64,000 nt of DNA from the NCBI RefSeq assembly GCF_016902295.1, contig NZ_JACJLQ010000004.1:55647-119646 (forward strand). Direction: 5' to 3'. Of the stretch, positions 46,453 through 56,069 are shown piece after piece (the first letter of the stretch is position 1; the number at the start of each line of letters is the position of its first letter). This DNA is from Bacteroides caecigallinarum (GTDB lineage Bacteria; Bacteroidota; Bacteroidia; Bacteroidales; Bacteroidaceae). The notes under the pieces were generated by a model. That model saw only the letters and a list, made by a program, of their open reading frames with translations, searched no databases and had not been told where the DNA came from. The position numbers and the translations under genes were made by a program.

Positions 46453-48035
46453 ATGAAAGGAAATATATTTATCAAACGACCGGTGATGGCTATCTCCATC
46501 TCCATCGTGATTTTGTTGGTGGGATTTATCTCGCTCATATCGTTGCCGGTAGAACAATATCCTGATATAGCTCCTCCTACGGTAGTTGTTGATGCCACAT
46601 ATACAGGAGCCAGTGCAGATGCGGTTATGAATAGTGTCATAATGCCGCTGGAAGAGAGTATAAACGGTGTGGAAAACATGATGTATATTACTTCTACCGC
46701 AACAAACTCCGGTTCGGCTACAATACAGGTTTATTTCAAGCAGGGAACAGACCCTGATATGGCAGCTGTCAATGTGCAGAACCGTGTGTCGAAGGCGCAG
46801 GGACTGTTGCCGGCGGAAGTGACAAAAATCGGAGTCTCTACGGCGAAAAGGCAGACAAGCTTCCTTCAGATCAACTCGTTGGTCAGTACAGATGGTAAAT
46901 ACGATGAGACATTCCTTGCCAACTATCTTGACATAAATGTAATCCCTGAGATTAAGCGTATCGAGGGTGTGGGCGACGCGACACTGTTAGGTGATACCTA
47001 CAGTATGCGTATATGGCTCAATCCGGAACGTATGGCCCAGTATGGCCTGGTTCCTGACGACGTTACAGCTGTGCTTGGCGAGCAGAACGTTGAAGCACCT
47101 GCCGGTAATCTTGGCGAGAATTCTCCGAATGTGTTTCAATATGCGTTGAGGTATAAAGGACGTCTTAATCTATGCTTCCATTCATAACGTAGTGGAAACA
47201 CTTGTAATAGCAATCATACTTGTTATTCTTGTGGTTTACTTCTTCTTGCAGGATTTCAAGAGTACATTGATTCCTTCCATTTCAATCATAGTATCACTTA
47301 TCGGTACGTTTGCCTGTCTTGTGGCAGCGGGTTTCAGTATCAACATCCTTACTCTGTTTGCCCTTGTGCTTGCCATCGGTACCGTGGTTGACGACGCCAT
47401 AGTTGTGGTGGAAGCTGTTCAGGAGAAATTCGATTCTGGCTATACTTCTCCATATCTGGCTACAAAAGATGCGTTGGGCGATGTTACCATGGCCGTTATC
47501 TCATGTACCTGCGTGTTTATGGCTGTGTTTATCCCTGTAACATTCATGGGCGGTACATCCGGTATATTCTATACCCAGTTCGGTATCACTATGGCTACGT
47601 CAGTAGGCTTGTCAATGATTTGCGCCCTTGTGCTTTGTCCGGCCCTTTGTGTTATCATGATGCGCCCGTCCGACGGAAACAAGAGTCCTAAAAGTTTCAA
47701 TGGCCGTGTAAGGGCTGCTTATAATGCCTCTTTCAATGCTACCATGAATAAATATAAGAAAGGTGTGATGTTCGCTATCCACCACAGATGGATGGTTTGG
47801 GCAGCGCTTATAGTATCAGTTGTATTGCTCGTATTCTTCATGAAGACAACAAAGACAGGTCTGGTTCCGCAGGAGGACCAGGGTACTGTAATGGTCAACA
47901 TCAGCACATCACCAGGTAGCACTCTTACTGAGACAGCCAAGGTAATGGAAAAAGTAAAGGATATTCTGAAGAACACCCATGAGGTTGAGAACTACAGTGC
48001 CACATCAGGCTATGGTCTTATTTCCGGTTCATCCG
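46453..48035 (+). pseudogene. RND efflux pump (AcrB-like), internal deletion and C-terminal truncation
   Basis: The N-terminal part (46453-47187) is a normal start: MKGNIFIKRPVMAISISI, then VILLVGFISLISLPVEQYPDI, and porter-domain sequence to ALRYKGRLN. There it shifts frame and stops. Homology resumes in another frame at 47174 (YASIHNVVETLVIAIILVILVVYF) and goes on through LAIGTVVDDAIVVVEAVQEKF, with the proton-relay Asp pair, to SGYGLISGSS at about 48035. About 95-100 residues are missing at the first break and the whole C-terminal half (over 400 residues) at the second. The usual length is about 1050 residues. It cannot form a working pump. Confidence 0.92.
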
Positions 48036-48282
48036 ACATTTGGAGTGATAACCCTATATGACTGAATATCAGCGTATATGGAACATATACAATTTTGTAT
48101 ATTGTTGATAATCAATAAGACTGATATCTAAAAGCTATAATTCGCCCCTACAAATGGCTCAATTGTGTTTAAATGTGTAGAAGCGTAAGAACAAGCTAAA
48201 ATACAGATTGTTACACATAGGGCGTATAGATTGTCAATATACCATTCGCAATACCCATCACTCCAAATTCCAGAAGACCCCA
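48036..48282. other. Insert of unknown origin between broken RND and OMF genes
   Basis: About 250 bases match neither the pump nor the outer-membrane factor. On the minus strand a short frame ends NTIEPFVGANYSF and stop (48128), which resembles the last strand of an outer-membrane beta-barrel, but this is weak. No intact gene or insertion-sequence end was seen. Confidence 0.4.
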
Positions 48283-49584
48283 AAATATAAACCAGCGGAA
48301 ACTGTTCCTGACAGCCTGTACGGAGCAAATGTGGAAGTAGCCGATACAACGAACTTCGGGAATTCGGACTGGAAAGAAATATTCACAGACAGTTATCTTC
48401 AGTCCTATATAGACCAGGCATTGCAGAACAATACTGACTATCAGTCCGCACAGTTGCGTATAGAAGAGGCGAAGGCTACACTGTTGTCATCCAAACTGGC
48501 TTTCCTCCCTTCGTTCGCATTGGCTCCACAAGGAACAATAAGCAGCTTTGACTCTCAGAAAGCTACAAAATCGTATGAACTCCCTGTTACAGCGAGTTGG
48601 GAACTCGACATATTCGGACGTATGCGCAACTCAAAGAAATAGGCTCAGGCATTTTATGCCCAGAGTGTTGACTATAAACAGGCAGTACGTTCACAGTTGA
48701 TTGCCAATGTTGCCAATACATATTACACGCTTCTTATGCTGGACGAACAACTGAAACTGTCGGAAGAAACAGCGGAGGCATGGAAAGAAACAGTTGCCGC
48801 AGCACGTGCATTGATGGATGCCGGTCAGTATAACGAGGCGGGTGTATCGCAGATGGAAGCAACATATTACAGCGTGCAGGCATCTGTGGTCGATCTTAAA
48901 GAACAGATAAACCAGACGCAGAATACTCTGGCGCTGCTGCTGGCTGAGACTCCCCGTAATTACGAGCGTGGAAAACTGGCAGACCAGGTAATGCCTGACG
49001 ACTTGTCAATAGGCGTTCCGTTGCAGATGTTGTCAAACCGTCCTGACGTACGTTCGGCAGAACGTTCGCTGGAAGCTGCGTTTTATGTAACGAACCAGGC
49101 ACGTTCGGCTTTCTATCCTTCTATAGTTTTAAGCGGAAGTGCAGGATGGACGAATGCCGCTGGTTCAATAATTGTAAATCCTGCCAAGTTCATAGCCACA
49201 GCTATAGGACAGTTGACAATGCCGTTGTTCAACCGTGGACAGAACATAGCCCAGCTCCGTATAGCCAAGGCTCAGCAGGAAGAAGCAAGTCTGAGTTTCC
49301 AGCAGACATTGTTGAATGCAGGGGCCGAGGTTAACGATGCACTTACAGCATATCAGTCAAGTAAGTCGAAGACAGAGCTGTATCAGAAACAGGTGACAGC
49401 TTTGGAAAAGACTGTAACCAGCACCTCTTTGCTTATGGAGTATGGAACAACAAATTATCTTGAGGTGTTGACAGCCCGCCAGTCCCTGCTCAGTGCCCAA
49501 CTCACACAAGTGTCAAACCGCTTTATGGAGATACAGAGTGTGATAAGTCTCTATCAGGTGCTTGGTGGCGGAAGAGGAGAATAA
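48283..49584 (+). pseudogene. Outer-membrane efflux factor (TolC/OprM-like), 5' truncated with an in-frame stop
   Basis: Homology starts at KYKPAETVPDSLYG, so the signal peptide and lipobox are lost. The frame continues through LQSYIDQALQNNTDYQSAQL and WELDIFGRMRNSKK to an in-frame TAG at 48640-48642, then carries on in the same frame (AQAFYAQSVDYKQAVRS, LIANVANTYYTLLMLDEQLK) to LISLYQVLGGGRGE-like end at 49584. The TAG probably replaced CAG (Gln). One point mutation plus the 5' loss makes it non-functional. It is the third broken part of the same tripartite efflux operon. Confidence 0.9.
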
Positions 49585-49659
49585 TAATAGTGTAAACACA
49601 CACAATCATTTCATATAAAATTAACTGTTATCATTATCTAGTGTGATAATTAGATGATT

Positions 49660-49697
49660 GGGGCTGCCTGGGGAGTGATCTTCGGGCAGTTCTTTTT
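49660..49697 (+). terminator. Terminator after the efflux remnant
   Basis: CTGCC (49664-49668) pairs with GGCAG (49685-49689), with extra pairing inside, and is followed by TTCTTTTTT. Confidence 0.65.
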
Positions 49698-49870
49698 TGT
49701 GGGAAAACTGTTTGAAATAGTTTTGAAAACATCTTTAGCACAACTTTTGTTTAGGATGGGAAATCATTAAGAGATTTTGCCAAGGGTTGTGGCTTTGAGG
49801 AATCCAGTTTAAGAAATGGGATGATTAAATCGTTGTAAATTAGTCGCATAGTATTTTTTTTATATCAAAT

Positions 49871-49960
49871 AATCCTAATTATATAATCGAAAAACAGTCC
49901 TATAATCCTGATATTTGATCATATTTTCCTAACTCACGATTATATATTACGATAATTTTG
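49871..49960 (+). promoter_or_regulatory. Three-site activator element and promoter, copy 1
   Basis: AATCCTAATT (49871-49880), AATCCTGATA (49904-49913) and TTTCCTAACT (49925-49934) are offset by 33 and 21 bases. TAATTTTG (49953-49960) is the -7 box, 18 bases after the third site, and no -33 TTTG is present. The same sites with the same offsets recur at 55925-56014. This fits direct activation by an AraC-type regulator such as the HTCS at 53022-55829, which is inference. Confidence 0.75.
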
Positions 49961-50084
49961 CTATAGTAGATAAATATAACTTATTATAACGGAGAATGTT
50001 AATTCTTAATAGTTTGGATAAGACGGTAAGTACGGTAGTACTGTGATAGATAAATATTTAATTACTAACCAAATAATTACAGTT

Positions 50085-50501
50085 ATGAAAACAAGATTAA
50101 TCATTACAATGCTGGCTCTATTCGGTATTTTTCAGTTTGCCGGTGCACAAACTATTCGTGATAATTCCAACGTCGCTATTGGAAAAATTGAACGTGACGG
50201 AACAGTAAGAAATGCTGGCAACGTCAAAATTGGGTCTATTTCATCCTCAGGAGAGATACGCAATGCGGGCAACATCCTCATAGGAAAGATTGATAGTAAC
50301 GGAAAAGTTTGGAACAAGAACAACAGTCGGTTGGGAGCTATTGAAAACGATGGCACAGTAAAAAATGCATCCAATGTCAAGATTGGGAAAGTGGAAAGCA
50401 ATGGTAGTGTGAGAAATGCCTCCAACATGACAATCGGAAAGGCTGAAAATGTTTCTACAAGGCATGCAGCTCTATTTTTCTTCTTCGGATTCTTTAGATA
50501 G
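50085..50501 (+). CDS. Secreted repeat protein, 5-fold beta-flower type
   Basis: I choose the ATG at 50085 (MKTRLIITMLALFGIFQFAGAQ); the longer frame starts 14 codons earlier without a signal. The mature part, about 115 residues, is five or six repeats of about 19 residues with the pattern N-x-N-V-x-I-G-K-I-x-x-x-G-x-V-x-N (for example NAGNVKIGSISSSGEI, NASNVKIGKVESNGSV). The end is very hydrophobic (ALFFFFGFFR). This matches what I know as the five-fold beta-flower protein type in Bacteroidales, whose function is unknown. It is preceded by the three-site regulatory element shared with the DUF805 operon. Confidence 0.78.
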   Translation: MKTRLIITMLALFGIFQFAGAQTIRDNSNVAIGKIERDGTVRNAGNVKIGSISSSGEIRNAGNILIGKIDSNGKVWNKNNSRLGAIENDGTVKNASNVKIGKVESNGSVRNASNMTIGKAENVSTRHAALFFFFGFFR

Positions 50502-50754
50502 GACTGAAGTTGACCGATACTGTCTGCAAGCAGATACAGATTCGCTATATGACTTCATGCTTGTCTCTGCTGAAAATATAGTATGCATACCATTGCCAAA
50601 TATCTGAAGTGATTTAAATCAGATGACAGTAGAAGCAATAGCGGATCTTCTCGAAGAAATAGTATGGCAGCAGCTCTGGACATGGAAACTATGGCTGTGG
50701 CAATTTCGGTGGTTGAGGTGCAGGTAGTAAATTATAAAAATAATTAGAAGGAAT

Positions 50755-51127
50755 ATGAAAACGACAGTACTTACTATTTCCATTATACTATTATCCGTAA
50801 CGGGTATTTGGGCATACAATTTCAAAGTCGGTGATTTATGTTACAACATTATAGACATAGGCACAAAGACCGTGGAGGTGACGTATAAACAGGAAAGTCT
50901 TGAGAATAATTACAGCTATCTTTCCGGAGTTGTAACTATCCCGGAAATGGGAAATATATTGCAAAAGACGCACTCTCCAATTGTTCCTATCTCTCACACA
51001 AATTACCATACTGGCTGCCGATCCTCCGGAAATAACAACGTTTCTTTTTTATAATACCAGTCCGGATATACTTGTATATGTACCCGCAGAATCATTGGAA
51101 GCATACCAAAAGGATGATGTATGGTAA
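50755..51127 (+). pseudogene. BspA-like leucine-rich repeat surface protein, degenerate
   Basis: The N-terminus (MKTTVLTISIILLSVTGIWA, then YNFKVGDLCYNIIDIGTKTVEVTYK and VVTIPE) is a normal BspA-like start. It then changes frame: IAKDALSNCSYLS is readable in one frame and TQITILAADPPEITTFLFYN, TSPDILVYVPAESLEAYQKD in another, the typical end of such proteins, with a stop at 51125-51127. The whole central repeat array is lost. At least two frame changes and a large deletion are needed, so the gene is dead. Confidence 0.8.
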
Positions 51128-51203
51128 AAATTTAATTTGCGGGGATTACCATAATAATTATATATTTTTTATACCTGACTTTTAATCATAAATTGTGAAT
51201 TAT

Positions 51204-51764
51204 ATGACTACACTATTGATTTGCTTAGGTGTCATCTTGTTGCTCGGAATATGGGTAATGACACTGTACAACCGTTTAGTAAAATTGAGAAATAATAGAG
51301 AGAATGCTTTCGCTGATATTGATGTTCAATTGAAACAGCGCCACGACTTGATTCCGCAGCTCGTTACTGTGGTGAAAGGTTATGCCACACACGAAAAAGA
51401 TACCCTAGACAGGGTAGTTGCTGCACGCAATGGAGCCATTAATGCCCGCACTATCAATGATAAGATTGTAGCTGAAAACGCTTTGTCTTCAGCACTGGCA
51501 GGGCTGCGCGTAACTCTCGAGGCATATCCGGATCTTAAAGCCAACCAGAACTTCTTACAGTTGCAGGAGGAAATATCCGATGTTGAAAACAAACTAGCCG
51601 CAGTACGGCGTTATTTCAATTCGGCTACTAAAGAATTTAACAATGCTGTAGAAACGTTTCCGTCGAATATCTTTGCCGGCATGTTCGGATTCAAAAAAGA
51701 AATGATGTTTGATCTTGGTGGGCAGCGCCAGACAATGGATAAGGCTCCGGAAATCAATTTCTGA
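51204..51764 (+). CDS. lemA: LemA family protein
   Basis: The ATG at 51204 (MTTLLICLGVILLLGIWVM) is chosen over a GTG nine bases upstream; the protein is 186 residues. One N-terminal membrane helix is followed by the LemA core (YNRLVKLRNNRENAFADIDV, KQRHDLIPQLVTVVKGYATHE, YPDLKANQNFLQLQEEISDVENKLAAVRRYFN, NAVETFPSNIFAGMFGFKK), all helical. LemA is an inner-membrane protein of uncertain role, often encoded beside HtpX-type proteases and TPM-domain proteins, as here (HtpX-like gene 22 bases downstream). A link with envelope quality control is inferred. Confidence 0.93.
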   Translation: MTTLLICLGVILLLGIWVMTLYNRLVKLRNNRENAFADIDVQLKQRHDLIPQLVTVVKGYATHEKDTLDRVVAARNGAINARTINDKIVAENALSSALAGLRVTLEAYPDLKANQNFLQLQEEISDVENKLAAVRRYFNSATKEFNNAVETFPSNIFAGMFGFKKEMMFDLGGQRQTMDKAPEINF

Positions 51765-51786
51765 AAATCTTAATAAAATACTATTA

Positions 51787-52767
51787 ATGGAATATATCGG
51801 TATACAGGCACAGAAAAGAAGAAACGATTTCCGTTCTATGCTCCTGCTTTTTATGTTCCCATGCCTTGTCTTAGGTATGGTGTACATTTTTTTTCTCCTT
51901 CTCGCATGGCTGGGTTTTATTGAAGAAGCTGAAACAGAGGGACACTTCTGGCTTTCTGTCAACTCCGTTTACTTGAATTCGGTTCCTTATGTTCTTGGAG
52001 TGGTTTTCGTATGGTTCACCATAGCCTATTTTTTGAATACGTATATAATAAAAGTATCTACAGGAGCAACTACACTCGAAAGAAAAAAAAACAAACGTGT
52101 CTACAATCTGGTAGAGAATCTTTGTATGAGTCAGGGCATGAAAATACCGAAAATTAATATTATAAATGATGAGTCGCTCAATGCCTTTGCAAGTGGAATC
52201 AACGAACGGACATATACAGTTACTTTGTCGAAAGGGATAATAGACCGACTAAAAGACGAAGAGTTGGAAGCGGTCATAGCGCACGAACTGTCGCATATAC
52301 GCAACCACGATGTACATCTGCTCATTGTTTCAATTGTGTTTGTAGGTGTGTTTTCAATGGTGGCTCAATTGGCATTCTCGACAATATCATCTTTGTCTGG
52401 TGGCAGTTCTAAAAAAAAGAATGACAATAGCGATGGAGCAGTCATACTGGTACTGTTTTTGGCTATTATAGTAGCCCTGATAGGTTTATTATTGGCAACA
52501 CTGATGAGATTCGCCATTTCGCGAAAAAGGGAATATCTGGCTGATGCCGGAGCAGCTGAAATGACAAAGAATCCGCTTGCTCTTGCTTCTGCCTTGAGCA
52601 AGATTGCCAAGGATCCTAACATTGAGGCGGTGACACGTGAAGATGTTGCCCAGTTGTTTATTCAGCATCCAGGAAACAAGGCGGAAGGTTTTATCGGAAA
52701 CCTTGGTGGAATATTTGCTACCCATCCTCCTATTGAAAAAAGAATACGCATACTTGAACAATTTTAA
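51787..52767 (+). CDS. htpX: HtpX-like M48 family membrane metalloprotease
   Basis: The ATG at 51787 (MEYIGIQAQKRRNDF) is chosen because the longest frame starts inside lemA; the protein is 326 residues. Two N-terminal membrane segments (MLLLFMFPCLVLGMVYIFFL, YVLGVVFVWFTIAYFL) lead to a cytoplasmic-facing zinc site HELSHIRNHD in LEAVIAHELSH. A second pair of membrane helices follows (IVSIVFVGVFSMVAQLAF, VILVLFLAIIVALIGLLLA), then the third zinc ligand in REYLADAGAAEM. It degrades damaged inner-membrane proteins by family knowledge. It forms a two-gene unit with lemA. Confidence 0.93.
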   Translation: MEYIGIQAQKRRNDFRSMLLLFMFPCLVLGMVYIFFLLLAWLGFIEEAETEGHFWLSVNSVYLNSVPYVLGVVFVWFTIAYFLNTYIIKVSTGATTLERKKNKRVYNLVENLCMSQGMKIPKINIINDESLNAFASGINERTYTVTLSKGIIDRLKDEELEAVIAHELSHIRNHDVHLLIVSIVFVGVFSMVAQLAFSTISSLSGGSSKKKNDNSDGAVILVLFLAIIVALIGLLLATLMRFAISRKREYLADAGAAEMTKNPLALASALSKIAKDPNIEAVTREDVAQLFIQHPGNKAEGFIGNLGGIFATHPPIEKRIRILEQF

Positions 52768-52915
52768 CCATGTTATATCCTGATGTAGAAGTATCTACTG
52801 AAGGTGAATTCCAGGATTTATCCACGATTCAAATCTTATATTATGAGTTTTACAAATATTTAAATGTTAATATCCATTTTTACTTTAAGTTCTGGTTGTT
52901 CATGCAATAAAATAT

Positions 52916-52923
52916 TAACTTTG
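52916..52923 (+). promoter_or_regulatory. Candidate -7 box for the TPR-type HTCS
   Basis: TAACTTTG matches TAnnTTTG, about 100 bases before the start at 53022. A TTG upstream is 17 bases away, slightly short. Confidence 0.4.
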
Positions 52924-53021
52924 CTAGCAGAAATATAGTCGATGCCATTATTAACATATCGGTGAAGCTCTTTACAGGGTAAGTCAGAATGTAAGTTGTA
53001 TAAGAAATACGTGAACGGTTT

Positions 53022-55829
53022 ATGAAAACATATTTATATATCCTTATTGTAGGGCTTTCAATATTATTTGCTTGCCAGAAGAGTAACGCGCCATTATATT
53101 TGGAAGAGGACAGGAAAGGAATTGACTCTATTTTGCAAAAAAATCGTAACACGGATTCTTTGTTGATTTTGCTTGATTCTTTTAAAGCGTCAGACAATAT
53201 GTACGGACAGATTGCCACCTACGGACAATTAGGAAAAATATGTCGTGAAAACTCCTTTTTCGACGATGCCATCCAGTATCATAAAAGAGGTCTGGAGATA
53301 GCCACTATGATGAACGACACACTTGAAGTCGTAAAAGCACTGAATAATCTTGGAACCAACTACCGGCGTATCGGTATACTGACCGAAGCTTCAGAGTATC
53401 ATTTCAGAGCATTGGGTCTGATAGAGAGAATGAAGGGAAGAACGTATGCTATCAGGAAAAACCGTCTGATAGCCATCAACGGTATCGGGAATATTTATCT
53501 CTCTTTGGGAAATAATAATGCGGCAGAAAGAGTATTCCGCAATTCCCTGGCCGGAGAAAGGGAACTGAACAGCGCGTTGGGTCAGGCCATCAACACAGCC
53601 AACTTAGGTTCTATTTTTGAAAGCCGGGGAGAATACGACTCAGCTTATGTATATTTCAAGCAATCCTTGTCATATAATCAGCAGGCAAAATCCGATTTAG
53701 GAATATCCCTTTGCTATAATCATTTCGGACGCCTTCACGAAAAAAAAGGGGAACTTGATGAGGCTCTAACCAACTACAACAAGGCTTATGACATAATGAA
53801 AGGAAAAAGCGACTATTGGCATTGGCTGGAGTCGTGCATTTCAATGTCACGTGTACTTCTCAAACTCAATAATCCGGTTCGGGCTCAAACTTATTTGTCG
53901 CAGGCAAGGGAAACGGCACAGGCCATCAATTCGTACGAACATCTTAGTGCCATCCATAATCTGGACTATATATATTTTTTAGGACAAAACGACTGCAAAA
54001 GAGCTTTGGACAGTTATATACAGAGCAAGGCATACGCCGATAGCGTGAAAAATGAGGAAAGCATCAATCATCTCCAAAACCTGAGAATAAAATACGAAAT
54101 AGAAAAAAACGCTCAGGAAATAGATCTGGTAAAACAGAATTTCATTGAGGAACAACGCAACAAGCGAATTATCCTCGTAGTTAGCATTCTGATTCTTTTG
54201 ATGACTTGTTCGGCTATAGCATTCCTTTGGTATGCTTTGCGGATGAGGTCGAAAACAAACCGTACTTTGCGACAGATGGAACAGATACGTACAGGATTCT
54301 TCACAAATATCACACACGAGTTTCGTACACCACTCACCGTAATTCTAGGATTGGTAGAACAAATGCAGAAGAATGAAGTGTCTAAAGACGAGGCGGAACG
54401 TTACCTCAGTTCCATTCAACGGCAGGGTAGTAACTTGCTTGATTTAATAAATCAGTTGTTGGACATGACAAAACTTATGGCAAAGGCCGACCGTAAACAA
54501 TGGTATAGGGGAAATATTGTCGCGTTCATACGAATGACACTTGACAGTTATCGCGAATATGCCTGTTCGCAATATATAAACCTGCTGTTTATTCCTGAGT
54601 CGAATAGCATTGAGATGGATTTTATTCCAGAATATTTCAAGAAAATAATGCGCAATCTGCTTTCAAATGCACTGAAATATACTCCAGCCAATGGAATTGT
54701 CAGGGTAGAAATGAAAAAAGAGAATTCGTTGTTGATGTTGCAGGTTTTCAATACCGGTAAAGAAATTCCCGAGGAGGAATTGCCACGGTTGTTTGATACG
54801 TTCTATCAGGGATCAAACAACGAGAAACAGATAGGAACAGGTATAGGTCTTCCGTACACACGCCAGATGGTTGAAAGCATGAACGGCAGTATCAAAGTGT
54901 GCAACAAGAAAGGCGAAGGGGTAGTCTTTTCAGTTTATATACCAATTAATCAAGATACGATAGAGAGACTTCCATGGATAGATGCTACCGACATTACAGA
55001 ACAGCTTCCTGAAAAGAATGATCTCGAAAATATTCAGGTTGAAGATAATGACACTGAAGATAATCTGTGTCCTTCCATATTGATTGTGGAGGACAATCCG
55101 GATATTTCATTTTACATCAGTACCCTATTAAAGGATAAATACCATCTTAATTATGCCTCTGACGGCAAAGAAGGTATTGATAAAGCGAAAAATTGCATGC
55201 CCGACCTCATACTTACAGACCTGATGATGCCCGGCATGGATGGCTATACTCTTTGTCATGAAATACGGCAGTCGGAAATATTGAACCATATCCCTATCAT
55301 TATCATTACGGCAAAAAGCAGTGATGTGGATCGTATTCGTGGATTGGAAGAAGGTGCGGATGCCTATTTGATAAAACCTTTCAATGCAGAGGAGTTACTT
55401 GTTCGTGTCGAAAAACTGTTGGAGCAGCGCCGTCAGTTGCGTGACAAATTCTCCAGAGCCTTGCAGGAAGGTTCTGTCCAAAACGTTGAATTGTCACCTA
55501 GGGATCGTGACTTCCTGAATCGAATGACATCAATTATACATGGCCATTTGGCAAATAAAGACTTGAATGCGGATTTCATTGCCGACAGAATGTGCATGAG
55601 CAGATCGCAACTTAACAGGAAAATCCGTGCTATAACAGACTGTACTGCCACCACCTACATCCTCCGTATCCGTATGGAGAAGGCAGCCAGGCTACTTTCT
55701 TCTACAGAACAACCTGTCGGAGACATTGCCATGGTTTGTGGCTTCGAAGATACAAGTTATTTTACACGTGTTTTCAAACAAGTGTTCAATGTTACTCCCA
55801 GTCAATATAGGAAAACTCCCAAACTATAG
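53022..55829 (+). CDS. TPR-type hybrid two-component regulator (HTCS-like)
   Basis: The 935-residue protein has a lipoprotein-like signal (ILFACQ) and then about seven TPR repeats (ALNNLGTNYRRIGILTEASEY, NTANLGSIFESRGEYDSAYVY, CYNHFGRLHEKKGELDEALT) instead of Reg_prop propellers. A membrane helix follows (IILVVSILILLMTCSAIAFL, about 385-405). The cytoplasmic part has HisKA (FFTNITHEFRTPLTVI), HATPase (RNLLSNALKYTPAN, GTGIGLPYTRQMVE), a receiver (ILIVEDNPDISFY, phospho-Asp in LILTDLMMPGMDG) and an AraC HTH pair (IADRMCMSRSQLNRKIRAI, CGFEDTSYFTRVFKQVFNVT). TPR sensors usually respond to peptides, lipids or envelope signals rather than glycans. It is flanked by two promoters with the same three-site element and is their likely activator. 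Confidence 0.93.
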   Translation: MKTYLYILIVGLSILFACQKSNAPLYLEEDRKGIDSILQKNRNTDSLLILLDSFKASDNMYGQIATYGQLGKICRENSFFDDAIQYHKRGLEIATMMNDTLEVVKALNNLGTNYRRIGILTEASEYHFRALGLIERMKGRTYAIRKNRLIAINGIGNIYLSLGNNNAAERVFRNSLAGERELNSALGQAINTANLGSIFESRGEYDSAYVYFKQSLSYNQQAKSDLGISLCYNHFGRLHEKKGELDEALTNYNKAYDIMKGKSDYWHWLESCISMSRVLLKLNNPVRAQTYLSQARETAQAINSYEHLSAIHNLDYIYFLGQNDCKRALDSYIQSKAYADSVKNEESINHLQNLRIKYEIEKNAQEIDLVKQNFIEEQRNKRIILVVSILILLMTCSAIAFLWYALRMRSKTNRTLRQMEQIRTGFFTNITHEFRTPLTVILGLVEQMQKNEVSKDEAERYLSSIQRQGSNLLDLINQLLDMTKLMAKADRKQWYRGNIVAFIRMTLDSYREYACSQYINLLFIPESNSIEMDFIPEYFKKIMRNLLSNALKYTPANGIVRVEMKKENSLLMLQVFNTGKEIPEEELPRLFDTFYQGSNNEKQIGTGIGLPYTRQMVESMNGSIKVCNKKGEGVVFSVYIPINQDTIERLPWIDATDITEQLPEKNDLENIQVEDNDTEDNLCPSILIVEDNPDISFYISTLLKDKYHLNYASDGKEGIDKAKNCMPDLILTDLMMPGMDGYTLCHEIRQSEILNHIPIIIITAKSSDVDRIRGLEEGADAYLIKPFNAEELLVRVEKLLEQRRQLRDKFSRALQEGSVQNVELSPRDRDFLNRMTSIIHGHLANKDLNADFIADRMCMSRSQLNRKIRAITDCTATTYILRIRMEKAARLLSSTEQPVGDIAMVCGFEDTSYFTRVFKQVFNVTPSQYRKTPKL

Positions 55830-55924
55830 GATGTAATAAAGAAATATGATACCTGTTTCTAGAGAGAAAACAGGAGAAATAAAGTGTTATAAATCAAGAA
55901 TATAATTGAATAATTCATTCGAAT

Positions 55925-56014
55925 AATCCTGATTCTCTAAACGAAAAAAGTTTTTATAATACTGTTTTTTGATCTGATTCTCCTAACCTGCGGTAATAAA
56001 TACTGATAAATTTG
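55925..56014 (+). promoter_or_regulatory. Three-site activator element and promoter, copy 2
   Basis: AATCCTGATT (55925-55934), AATACTGTTT (55958-55967) and TCTCCTAACC (55979-55988) have offsets of 33 and 21 bases. TAAATTTG (56007-56014) starts 18 bases after the third site. The geometry is the same as at 49871-49960, and much of the sequence between is alike too (for example CGAAAAA and TTTGATC/TTTTGATC). Confidence 0.75.
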
Positions 56015-56069
56015 CTTCAGACGTCAATTATAAAGGTAATATGATTTATTAACTTAAAATTTAAAGATT

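Larger units (their letters stand above)
49585..50084. other. 500-base intergenic region before the beta-flower-like gene
   Basis: It contains the efflux operon terminator (49660-49697), then about 170 bases in which nothing was recognised, then the three-site regulatory element and promoter (49871-49960) and a leader of about 120 bases. No gene was seen. Confidence 0.6.

Noticed and set aside
46453..48061. Reading the two RND ORFs as two separate functional proteins
   Set aside because: They are consecutive parts of one pump with a missing middle and end; neither has a complete transmembrane set.
50620..50720. A 33-codon Trp-rich frame starting ATGACAGTAGAAGC
   Set aside because: Composition is extreme, no ribosome-binding context or homologue is known, and overlapping frames look equally arbitrary; probably degenerate sequence.
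55840..55890. Hairpin CCTGTTT...AAACAGG after the TPR-HTCS as a terminator
   Set aside because: No T-run follows, so termination is unsupported.
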